11,847 bases of DNA from DASTYK01 sp964430275 (GTDB lineage Bacteria; Gemmatimonadota; Gemmatimonadetes; Longimicrobiales; RSA9), in contig CAYSGF010000384.1 in assembly GCA_964430275.1 (NCBI GenBank), forward strand, positions 1 to 11,847, written 5' to 3'. The position numbers and the translations under genes were made by a program. The notes beneath the pieces were generated by a model, which was given only the letters and a program-made list of their open reading frames with translations, searched no databases and had not been told where the DNA came from. How positions within the stretch are numbered: position 1 is the stretch's first letter; every line of letters starts with the position of its first letter. Shown in pieces: positions 1 through 6,712 of the stretch.

Positions 1-12
1 GAGGCGGAGTGA
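1..12 (+). CDS. Possible 3' end of an upstream gene (partial)
   Basis: Read in frame 1 the first bases give Glu-Ala-Glu followed by TGA at 10-12. The A of that stop is also the A of the ATG at 12, a TGATG overlap typical of coupled genes. All other junctions in the following operon are equally tight, so a coding gene probably ends here. Only three codons are visible, so its identity cannot be read. In E. coli the ybhGFSR genes are preceded by a TetR-type regulator, which would be a natural guess, but that is inference only. Confidence 0.25.
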   Translation, partial: EAE

Positions 13-1400
13 TGAGTCAGGATTGGGCGAGGCGGTCGCTGCCGGATCGATCGAAGGGGGTCGTACTACGGCAGCGCGGCGGGGACGCAGGGCGCGCCGT
101 CGTGACGGCTGCGGTCCTTGTGCTGGCCGGGTTCCCGGCGGTGCATGCGCAGACAATGACGTTGGCGGAGGCATCGGCACTGGCGCTGGCGCGCCACCCT
201 TCCGTGGTTGCGGCGCTCGCGCGCGAGGATGCGGCAGAGGCGGGAGTCGGTGTCGCGCGGGCGGCATGGCTGCCGTCACTGCGCGCGGAAGCGTCGGCGG
301 TCCGCTTTCAGGAGCCCATGATCGTGGCGCCGCTGCATGCGTTCGAGCCGGGGATGGTCCCGGCATTCGACCGCACACTGATCCAGAGTCACGCTGCGGT
401 TGCATGGACGGTGTTCGACGGAGGTGCACGCGGTGCGCGGGTCGAGCGTGCGGACGCGCTCGCGGACGCGGCATTGGCGCGCCGGGAGAGTGCGGAGCGG
501 CGGCTGATCGCAGAGACGTCGCGTGCGTACCTGCGTGCGCGGCATGCGGACGAGGTGCTTGCTGCGCAGATCGCGCAGCAGGATGCGTTGCTGCAGGAGC
601 AGAGTCGCGCGCAGCAGCTTCTGGACGAGGGCAAGGTGGCGCGGATCGCGGTGTTGCGAGTCGAAGCGGCGCTTGCGCGGGCGCGTGCGGATTCCGCAGC
701 AGCATCGGTCGAGCGCGACGTCGCACTCGCCGATCTCGCTCGGCTGACGGGCGTCGGTGCGACGCCGGCGCCGCTTCCCGAGTCAGCCGCCGCAGTCCCC
801 GGGCACGAGGAGCTACGCATGCGTGCGCTGGCCGCGAGCTCGGAACTGCAGGCGGCGCGGGCAGGTGCAGCGGCGGCGGAGGCGACTCATGCGGAGTCAC
901 GCGCGAGGTACCTGCCGCGCGTCGACCTGAGCGCGCGCTATAACGAGTACGGCGGCGGCAGCGGCGATTTCTCGTGGGAGTGGCAGGGCGGCGTGCTCGT
1001 GTCGTATCCGTTGTTCACGGGTGGTGCGCGTGCGCGCGAAGCGGAGCGCGCGGAAGCGGAGGCCCGTGCTGCGGTGGCGGAGGTGGCCGTGCTCGAGCTG
1101 CGGATCACGGAGTCTCTGGATCGCGCCTACGCTGCATTGCAGTCGGCAAGTGCGCGTGCCGGCGCCCTGGAGGTCGCGCGCACACAGCAGGAGGAGGTCG
1201 TACGCATCGAGCTGCTCGCGCTCGATGCCGGCGCCGGGACCCAGACCGACTACCTCGCCGCGGAGGCGGAATTGCTGCGCACCCGTGCGGCACTCACGGA
1301 GGCGCGCCACGCCGCAATCGCGGCGCGCATCGACCTGGCGCGCATCACGGGTGAGCTCACACCCGAGTGGCTCGCAGACAACCTGGAGCGGGGCTCATGA
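12..1400 (+). CDS. TolC-family outer-membrane efflux protein
   Basis: This is the outer-membrane channel component of a tripartite exporter, expected to trimerise and dock on the adaptor encoded next. The 462-residue product has a long Arg-rich N-terminus, a hydrophobic stretch at about 30-43 and a likely signal-peptidase site after Ala46 (VHA|QT). Two homologous halves follow, each built of long Ala/Glu/Arg-rich helices and each with a turn motif typical of the outer-membrane efflux family: FDGGAR near residue 135 and FTGGAR near 334. The length is usual for TolC homologues. I chose the ATG at 12 because it overlaps a TGA and has GAGG seven bases upstream. A GTG at 9 or an internal GTG at 102 is possible, but the latter would remove the basic n-region of the signal. 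Its stop overlaps the next ATG (ATGA). The substrate cannot be told. Confidence 0.9.
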   Translation: MSQDWARRSLPDRSKGVVLRQRGGDAGRAVVTAAVLVLAGFPAVHAQTMTLAEASALALARHPSVVAALAREDAAEAGVGVARAAWLPSLRAEASAVRFQEPMIVAPLHAFEPGMVPAFDRTLIQSHAAVAWTVFDGGARGARVERADALADAALARRESAERRLIAETSRAYLRARHADEVLAAQIAQQDALLQEQSRAQQLLDEGKVARIAVLRVEAALARARADSAAASVERDVALADLARLTGVGATPAPLPESAAAVPGHEELRMRALAASSELQAARAGAAAAEATHAESRARYLPRVDLSARYNEYGGGSGDFSWEWQGGVLVSYPLFTGGARAREAERAEAEARAAVAEVAVLELRITESLDRAYAALQSASARAGALEVARTQQEEVVRIELLALDAGAGTQTDYLAAEAELLRTRAALTEARHAAIAARIDLARITGELTPEWLADNLERGS

Positions 1401-2392
1401 GACGGAAGCGCATCGCTGGCGCCGCTGCGCTCCTGGTCGCGGCGCTCGTGCTGGTCGGCTGGCTGCTTTTCCGGCGCGATGGCGGCGGCGCCGATCCACT
1501 CGAGGCGGCGGGGACGGTCGAGGCAACGACGGCCGACCTCGGTTTCCAGGTGCCTGGCCGGGTGGCGTCGATCGAGGCCGTCGAGGGCGCGCGTGTCGGT
1601 GCCGGCGACGCACTCGCCCGCCTCGACGTCGCGGAGCTCGACGCGCGTCGCGCAGCGGCCGTTGCGCAGCTGGACGGGGCGCGGGCGCAGCTCGCGGAAC
1701 TGGAACGGGGCGCGCGTCCGGAGGAGCTGGCACAGGCGCGCTCCGCGGTGGACGCGGCAGAGCAGCAGCTCGAGGATGCACGTCGTGACCTGGAGCGCAC
1801 GCGTCGTCTGGAGACGGGCGGTGCGGTCAGCCGGGAAACGCTCGAGAAGGCGCAGACCGCATTCGCGGTGCTGCAGTCGCGTGCCGTGCAGGCGCGCGAG
1901 CAGCTGCATCTCGTCGACACCGGCCCGCGTCGTGAGCGCATCGATGCCGCGCGGGCGCAGGTCGCTGCGGCGCAGGCCGCGGTCGAGCAGGTCGATGCGA
2001 CGCTGGCGAATGCGTCGATCCGCGCGCCGTTCGCCGGCATCGTGACCGAGCGTCACCGCGAACCCGGCGAGACGGTGGGCGCGGGCCAGCCCGTGATCAC
2101 GTTGATGAACCCGGCAGACCGCTGGGTACGGATCTACGTGAGCGAAGACCGTATCGGCCGCGTCGCACTTGACCAGGCTGCCCGCATCACGAGCGACAGC
2201 CACCCGGACAGCGCGTTCGCCGGGCGCGTCGTGCACATCGCCAGCGAGGCGGAGTTCACGCCGCGCAACGTGCAGACGGAAGAGGAGAGGGTGAAGCTGG
2301 TGTACGCCGTGAAGGTGCAGATCATGGAGGATGCCGGCCTCGCGCTCAAGCCCGGCGTCCCCGCCGATGTATCCCTCGCGGTGCAGGACTGA
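1397..2392 (+). CDS. ybhG: HlyD-family periplasmic adaptor, YbhG-like
   Basis: This is the membrane-fusion protein linking the inner-membrane ABC transporter to the TolC channel. The 331-residue product has an N-terminal membrane anchor at about 8-25 (after MRRKR). Next comes a biotinyl-lipoyl half-motif at about 40-75 (VEATTADLGF, then VPGRVASIEAVEGARV). A long alpha-hairpin or coiled coil rich in Ala, Gln and Glu spans about 80-203. The second lipoyl half has the family hallmark IRAPFAGIVT at 208-217, followed by a beta-barrel region. The segment FTPRNVQTEEERVKLVYAVK (288-307) is characteristic of the YbhG-type adaptors. GGAG at 1385-1388 lies eight bases before the ATG, and the ATG overlaps the tolC-like stop by 4 bp, so translation is probably coupled. 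Assignment to the adaptor family is firm; orthology to E. coli YbhG is inferred from similarity and gene order. Confidence 0.92.
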   Translation: MRRKRIAGAAALLVAALVLVGWLLFRRDGGGADPLEAAGTVEATTADLGFQVPGRVASIEAVEGARVGAGDALARLDVAELDARRAAAVAQLDGARAQLAELERGARPEELAQARSAVDAAEQQLEDARRDLERTRRLETGGAVSRETLEKAQTAFAVLQSRAVQAREQLHLVDTGPRRERIDAARAQVAAAQAAVEQVDATLANASIRAPFAGIVTERHREPGETVGAGQPVITLMNPADRWVRIYVSEDRIGRVALDQAARITSDSHPDSAFAGRVVHIASEAEFTPRNVQTEEERVKLVYAVKVQIMEDAGLALKPGVPADVSLAVQD

Positions 2393-2395
2393 ACC

Positions 2396-3322
2396 GTGCC
2401 CGCGCCCGCACTCTCGCTGCGTGCGCTGAGTCGCAGCTTCGAGGCGGCACCCGCAGTGGATGCCCTCACGTTCGACGTCGCAGCGGGGGAGCTGTTCGGC
2501 ATCGTCGGACCCGATGGGGCCGGCAAGACGACGACGCTGCGCATGCTCGCCGGCGTCCTGCCGCCATCCTCGGGTGATGCGCTCATCGAGGGCACGAGCG
2601 TCGCGCGCGCCGCCGAGCAGGTCAAGCCACACATCGCATACATGGCGCAGCGCTTCGGGCAGTACGAAGACCTGACCGTCATCGAGAACATCCGCTTCTA
2701 CGCCGACCTCTACCGGGTGCCGCGGCCGGAGCGGGAGGCGCGCCTTCCGCGGCTGTGGGAGTTCTCTCGCCTCGAGCCGTTCCGGGACCGACTCGCGGGC
2801 AAGCTGTCCGGCGGCATGAAGCAGAAGCTCGCGCTCTGCTGCGCGCTCATCCACCACCCGCGCGTGCTGCTGCTCGACGAGCCGACCTTCGGCGTCGACC
2901 CGATCTCGCGGCGCGACCTGTGGCTCATCCTCCACCAGCTCGTGGCGGACGGAACGACGATCGTCGTCTCGACGTCCTACCTGGACGAGGCCGAGCGCTG
3001 CGACCGTGTCGCCATGCTCGACAACGGACGCGTGCTCGCGCTCGACACACCGGCAGCACTCCAGCGAGCATTCACCAGCACGCTCATTGCCCTGCGCGCC
3101 GACGCTCCGCGTGCCGCGCGCGATTTCCTGCGACAGCGCAGTGACGTGCGGACTGCTGTGCTCTTCGGCGACGCCGTGCACGCGACGCTGTCGGACGACG
3201 CGCACTGGGACGACATCGCCCGCGCGCTCACGGACGCGGGCATCCACCTGCACGACGCGGCCCCGACCGCACCGACGCTCGAGGACGTCTTCATCGATCG
3301 CGTCGGCGGAGCCGCAGCATGA
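2396..3322 (+). CDS. ybhF: ABC transporter ATPase, equivalent of YbhF N-terminal half
   Basis: This is the first of two nucleotide-binding subunits of the exporter, expected on the cytoplasmic face. The 308-residue product shows Walker A GPDGAGKTT at 38-46, Q-loop Gln85 (YMAQRFGQYEDLTV), signature LSGGM at 137-141, Walker B VLLLDEP with catalytic Glu162, and D-loop FGVDP. The switch-histidine position is Ser194 (VSTSYLDEAE) instead of His. A C-terminal extension of about 75 residues ends with PTLEDVF, as in drug and lipid exporter ATPases. The GPDGAGK and STSYLDEAE variants are, from memory, also those of the N-terminal domain of E. coli YbhF, which is a two-domain fusion; here the domains are separate genes. 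It starts at GTG 2396, three bases after the adaptor stop, with AGGA at 2385-2388. Its stop overlaps the next ATG by 4 bp. Confidence 0.93.
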   Translation: MPAPALSLRALSRSFEAAPAVDALTFDVAAGELFGIVGPDGAGKTTTLRMLAGVLPPSSGDALIEGTSVARAAEQVKPHIAYMAQRFGQYEDLTVIENIRFYADLYRVPRPEREARLPRLWEFSRLEPFRDRLAGKLSGGMKQKLALCCALIHHPRVLLLDEPTFGVDPISRRDLWLILHQLVADGTTIVVSTSYLDEAERCDRVAMLDNGRVLALDTPAALQRAFTSTLIALRADAPRAARDFLRQRSDVRTAVLFGDAVHATLSDDAHWDDIARALTDAGIHLHDAAPTAPTLEDVFIDRVGGAAA

Positions 3323-4320
3323 GCACACCACCCGCGCATCTCCCCGGACTTCCGGGCCCCGGCGCGGGCCCCGGCTCCGGGCCCGCCTTTGCCATCGCCG
3401 CCCACGGGCTGACCCGCCGATTCGGCGACTTCACCGCGGTCGACAGTGTTTCCTTCGACGTCGCAACCAGTGAGGTGTTCGGGTTCCTCGGTCCGAATGG
3501 CGCGGGCAAGACCACGACGATCCGAATGCTGACAGGGCTGCTGGCGCCGAGTGCCGGCCGCGTGCGTGTCGCAGGGCTGGAGCTGCCGCGCGAGCAGGAG
3601 GCGCTGCGCTCGCGGATCGGCTACATGTCGCAGAAGTTTTCGCTCTACGGCGATCTCACGGTGGTCGAGAACATCGACCTGTTCGCAGGGCTGTACGGCG
3701 TTCGTGGGGAGCGCCTCGCCCGCCGGCGCGCCTGGGTGCTCGATCTCGCCGGCCTGGCCGGTGACGAGCGGCGCATCACAGCGGACCTGCCACTCGGCTT
3801 CAAGCAGCGCCTCGCGCTCGGCTGTGCGGTCGTTCACGAGCCGCCCATCCTCTTTCTCGACGAGCCGACGTCGGGCGTCGACCCGCTCGCGCGCCGTTCC
3901 TTCTGGGATGTGATCGATGCACTCGCGCGCGCGGGTACGACCGTGCTCGTCAGCACGCATTACATGGAGGAAGCCGAGTACTGCAACCGGCTCGCGCTCA
4001 TGAACCGCGGGCGCCTGATCGCGCTCGACTCGCCCGCTCGCCTGCGGGCCGCCTATGACCGCCCGATCTTCACGCTGACCAGCAGTAATGCGCCGCGCGC
4101 CGTCGAGGCACTCAGGGGCAGACCAGGTATCGAGGACGCAGCGATGTTCGGTCGCGCGGTCCACGTGGTCGCCGACGACGTTGCGGCCGCTGAAGCGAGC
4201 GTGCGCTCGGCACTGGCGTCATACGGTGACGCGTTCACGGGCATGGAGCCAGTGCCGCCGTCGCTCGAGGACGTGTTCGTCGGCCTCGTCCGTCGCGAAG
4301 GCGGCGCACTCGAGGGATGA
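3319..4320 (+). CDS. ybhF: ABC transporter ATPase, equivalent of YbhF C-terminal half
   Basis: This is the second nucleotide-binding subunit. The 333-residue product begins with a Gly/Pro-rich extension (residues 9-24, with GPGA and GPGS repeats) before the domain proper. It shows Walker A GPNGAGKTT at 58-66, Q-loop Gln105 (YMSQKFSLYGDLTV), Walker B ILFLDEP with Glu182, D-loop SGVDP and a normal switch His214 (VSTHYMEEAE). The signature motif is degenerate: LPLGF at 157-161 instead of LSGGQ, the form I recall for the C-terminal domain of E. coli YbhF. The C-terminal extension ends with PSLEDVF, as in its partner. The ATG overlaps the preceding stop, with GGAG at 3308-3311. It most likely forms a heterodimer with the preceding ATPase rather than a homodimer, because each subunit lacks a motif the other supplies. 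Confidence 0.93.
   Translation: MSTPPAHLPGLPGPGAGPGSGPAFAIAAHGLTRRFGDFTAVDSVSFDVATSEVFGFLGPNGAGKTTTIRMLTGLLAPSAGRVRVAGLELPREQEALRSRIGYMSQKFSLYGDLTVVENIDLFAGLYGVRGERLARRRAWVLDLAGLAGDERRITADLPLGFKQRLALGCAVVHEPPILFLDEPTSGVDPLARRSFWDVIDALARAGTTVLVSTHYMEEAEYCNRLALMNRGRLIALDSPARLRAAYDRPIFTLTSSNAPRAVEALRGRPGIEDAAMFGRAVHVVADDVAAAEASVRSALASYGDAFTGMEPVPPSLEDVFVGLVRREGGALEG
3353..3384 (+). repeat. 12-bp tandem repeat coding a Gly-Pro linker
   Basis: CGGGCCCCGGC occurs at 3353-3363 and again at 3365-3375, with a degenerate third unit (CGGGCCC) at 3378-3384. In frame it encodes residues 12-22 of the second ATPase as GPGA-GPGS-GP. The repeats are nearly self-complementary (GGGCCC cores) and lie 30-60 bases downstream of the start codon, so the mRNA could also fold here. 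The copy number may vary between strains. Confidence 0.7.
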
Positions 4321-4327
4321 GCGCATT

Positions 4328-5446
4328 ATGGATCTGATCCGGCTGCTGGCCGTTGCCCGCAAGGAGTGGATCCAGCTCCGTCGTGACCGGCGCAGCATGG
4401 TCCTCGCGTTCGTGCTGCCGATCTTCCTGCTGCTCTTCTTCGGGCACGCGATCTCCTGGGACATCGAGGACATTCCGCTCGCCGTACTGGACCAGGACGG
4501 GAGTGCAGCGAGCCGCGAGGTCATCGATGCGCTCACGGCGGGGGGCTACTTCAGGGTGGCGGAGCATCTGTCATCCCGCGCCCAGATCGACGAGCGGCTG
4601 CAGGAGGGCAGCGTGCTCGGCGTCCTCGTTCTGCCGCCTAACTTTCAGCGCGACCTGAAAGCGGGGCGCGGTGCGCCCCTTCAGCTGCTGCTGGACGGTG
4701 CGGATGCCAACACCGCGACGATCGCCATGAACTACGCAGATGCGATCGTCGCCAGGCATGCGCAGAATGTGACGCTGCAGGGTCGCACGGTCGCGCCGCG
4801 GGTGCGCGCGGACACCCGCGTCTGGTACAACCCGACGCTCGAGAGCCGCAACATGATCGTGCCGTCCCTGATTGCCGTGATCATGTCGATCATCGCGGCC
4901 ATGCTGACGGCCCTCACGATCGCGCGTGAGTGGGAGCGCGGCACGATGGAGCAGCTCGCAGCCACGCCGGTGCACCGCGTCGAGGTCGTGCTCGGCAAGC
5001 TGGTGCCCTATGTCGTGATCGGCATTGTCGACGTGACGTTCGCCGGTCTGGCAGGGATCCTCGTGTTCGGCGTGCCCTTCCGTGGCAACGTGGTTCTTCT
5101 CGGTGTCCTGACGCTGCTCTTCCTCATCGGTGCACTCGGTCTCGGCATCTTCATCTCCGCAGCGCTTCGTTCACAGGTTCTGGCGATGCAGGTAGCCATG
5201 GTCGCGACGTACCTGCCTGCACTGCTGCTTTCCGGCTTCCTCTTCGACATCGCAAGCATGCCTGTCGCACTGCGTGCCGTCACGACGATCGTACCCGCCC
5301 GGTACTACGTCACTGTCACGCGCGGTGTGTTCCTGAAGGGCGTCGGCCTGGAAGCCCTGTGGCCGCAGGCGCTCGCGATGATCGCATTCGCAACCGTCGG
5401 CCTCGGCCTCGCCGTGCTGACCTTCCGCAAGCAGATCGCGCGATGA
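4328..5446 (+). CDS. ybhS: ABC-2 type permease, YbhS-like
   Basis: This is an inner-membrane subunit of the exporter. The 372-residue product has the ABC-2 layout. A cytoplasmic N-terminal helix (RKEWIQLRRD) leads into TM1 at about 26-42, followed by an extracytoplasmic domain at about 46-175 containing LQLLLDGADANTAT (118-131) and VWYNPTLESR. A cluster of five further membrane segments lies at about 178-198, 222-247, 254-278, 285-305 and 345-365. Between TM2 and TM3 is the conserved AREWERGTMEQL cytoplasmic element, expected to contact the ATPases. EWERGTME and SGFLFDIASMP match YbhS better than YbhR, as I remember them. The ATG at 4328 is seven bases after the preceding stop, with GAGGG at 4312-4316. 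The stop overlaps the next ATG by 4 bp. Confidence 0.93.
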   Translation: MDLIRLLAVARKEWIQLRRDRRSMVLAFVLPIFLLLFFGHAISWDIEDIPLAVLDQDGSAASREVIDALTAGGYFRVAEHLSSRAQIDERLQEGSVLGVLVLPPNFQRDLKAGRGAPLQLLLDGADANTATIAMNYADAIVARHAQNVTLQGRTVAPRVRADTRVWYNPTLESRNMIVPSLIAVIMSIIAAMLTALTIAREWERGTMEQLAATPVHRVEVVLGKLVPYVVIGIVDVTFAGLAGILVFGVPFRGNVVLLGVLTLLFLIGALGLGIFISAALRSQVLAMQVAMVATYLPALLLSGFLFDIASMPVALRAVTTIVPARYYVTVTRGVFLKGVGLEALWPQALAMIAFATVGLGLAVLTFRKQIAR

Positions 5447-6603
5447 GCATCGGCTGGCCGCGCGTACGCGAGATGCTGCGCAAGGAATGGCGGCAGATCT
5501 TTCGCGATCCCAAGTCGAAGCGGATCATCTTTGCCTCGCCGATCCTGCAGCTCGTGCTCTTTGGGTACGCAGTGAACACGGACGTGAACCGCACGGCCCT
5601 GTTCGTCGTGGATCACGACGTGAGCGCGGACAGCCGCGCACTCGTGGATGCGTTCACGGCCGGCGGCTGGTTCCGTATCGCCGGTCGCTCCGACCGTCCC
5701 GGCGATCTGGCTGCTGCGCTCGATCGCGGCGACGCACGTCTCGGCCTGGAGATCCCGCCCGGCTTCAGTGCGGCGCTACGGCGCGGCGACGCCCGCGTAC
5801 AGCTGCTGCTGGACGGCACGAACTCGAACACCGCGACTGTTGCGCAGGGGTACGCCGCGCGCATCCTCCAGGAGTTCGCGGCGGACCGGACCGGGCTGAG
5901 CGCCGCCGTCCAGCCGACGGGCGCTGCGTCGTCGTTCGCTGGGACCACGGGAGTGCCTTCCGCCATCGACCTGCGCACACGCGCCTGGTACAACCCGGAT
6001 CTGCGCAGCCGCGTGTACAACATCCCGGCCGTCGTCGGCACGATCCTCATGCTCATGGCCCTGCTGCTCACTGCCCTGGCCGTCGTCCGGGAGCGCGAGC
6101 TCGGGACCCTCGAGCAACTGCTCGTCAGTCCATTGACGCCCACCGAGCTGATTCTGGGCAAGACGCTGCCCGTCGTGCTGATCGCGCTCATCGACCTGGC
6201 GCTCGTCATGGCAGTATCGCTGCTCTGGTTCGATGTGCCGTTCCGCGGATCCGCGCTCGCACTCCTCGTCGCGTCCAGTATCTACATCGTCGCTGCGCTC
6301 GGCATCGGCCTCTTCATCTCGACCACCGCGAGTACGCAGCAGGAAGCGTTCATGGGGATGTTCCTCTTCTTCCTGCCGACCGTGATCCTGTCCGGCTTCA
6401 TGTACCCGGTCCACACGATGCCGGAGTTCTTCCAGGCGCTTACCCTGGTGAACCCGCTGCGCCACTTCCTGGAGATCGTCCGCGGCATCTTCCTGAAAGG
6501 CTACGGCCTGCTCGACATCCTGCCCCAGCTCGGGGCGCTCACGGCCATGGCGGCGACGATCATGGTGCTGGCCGTGCGGCGGTTCGGACGATACCTGCAG
6601 TGA
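5443..6603 (+). CDS. ybhR: ABC-2 type permease, YbhR-like
   Basis: This is the second inner-membrane subunit and a diverged paralogue of the preceding gene. The 386-residue product has an N-terminal RKEWRQIFRDPKSKR helix, TM1 at about 28-45 and an extracytoplasmic domain with LLLDGTNSNTAT (121-132) and AWYNPDLRSR. Compared with its partner this domain carries an extra low-complexity stretch at about 155-175. Five C-terminal membrane segments follow, with the ABC-2 element VRERELGTLEQLLVSPLTP (215-233), then STQQEAF and SGFMYPVHTMP. RERELGTLEQLLVSPLT is the YbhR form as I recall it. No strong ribosome-binding site precedes the ATG; translation probably couples through the ATGA overlap. It is the last gene of the exporter operon. 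A heterodimer with the YbhS-like subunit is expected. Confidence 0.93.
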   Translation: MSIGWPRVREMLRKEWRQIFRDPKSKRIIFASPILQLVLFGYAVNTDVNRTALFVVDHDVSADSRALVDAFTAGGWFRIAGRSDRPGDLAAALDRGDARLGLEIPPGFSAALRRGDARVQLLLDGTNSNTATVAQGYAARILQEFAADRTGLSAAVQPTGAASSFAGTTGVPSAIDLRTRAWYNPDLRSRVYNIPAVVGTILMLMALLLTALAVVRERELGTLEQLLVSPLTPTELILGKTLPVVLIALIDLALVMAVSLLWFDVPFRGSALALLVASSIYIVAALGIGLFISTTASTQQEAFMGMFLFFLPTVILSGFMYPVHTMPEFFQALTLVNPLRHFLEIVRGIFLKGYGLLDILPQLGALTAMAATIMVLAVRRFGRYLQ

Positions 6604-6626
6604 GCATGGTGAGCGTGGACTGTGCA

Positions 6627-6641
6627 CCGGCCCGCGGCCGG
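6627..6641 (+). terminator. GC hairpin after the exporter operon
   Basis: CCGGCC at 6627-6632 pairs perfectly with GGCCGG at 6636-6641 around a three-base CGC loop, 24 bases past the permease stop. The following bases are CCGTTGATCTTG rather than a clean T-run, so it is at best a weak or imperfect intrinsic terminator. It could instead simply be GC-rich spacer. Confidence 0.25.
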
Positions 6642-6650
6642 CCGTTGATC

Positions 6651-6678
6651 TTGCGCCCACTCCTCACGCATGTACGAT
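6651..6678 (+). promoter_or_regulatory. Weak sigma-70-like promoter candidate for the S9 peptidase
   Basis: TTGCGC (6651-6656) and TACGAT (6673-6678) are separated by 16 bases, and the second lies about 30 bases before the peptidase start. Only three -35 positions and four -10 positions match the consensus. The support is mainly location, between the operon end and a new gene. Confidence 0.3.
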
Positions 6679-6702
6679 CACTGGCATTCCCTGTATCCCG
6701 CC

Positions 6703-6706
6703 GAGG
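6703..6706 (+). promoter_or_regulatory. Ribosome-binding site deciding the S9 peptidase start
   Basis: GAGG lies six bases before the ATG at 6713 but only three before the in-frame ATG at 6710. This favours the second of the two adjacent methionine codons. Confidence 0.5.
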
Positions 6707-6712
6707 ACGATG

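Noticed and set aside
1250..3331. A 693-codon open frame on the minus strand opposite the adaptor and first ATPase
   Set aside because: It is antisense to two clearly recognisable genes. Its product is Arg/His/Val-rich with no domain, as expected of the complement of high-GC codons.
2977..4164. A 395-codon minus-strand open frame opposite the two ATPases
   Set aside because: It is the shadow of the ATPase genes, with no recognisable motif and biased composition.
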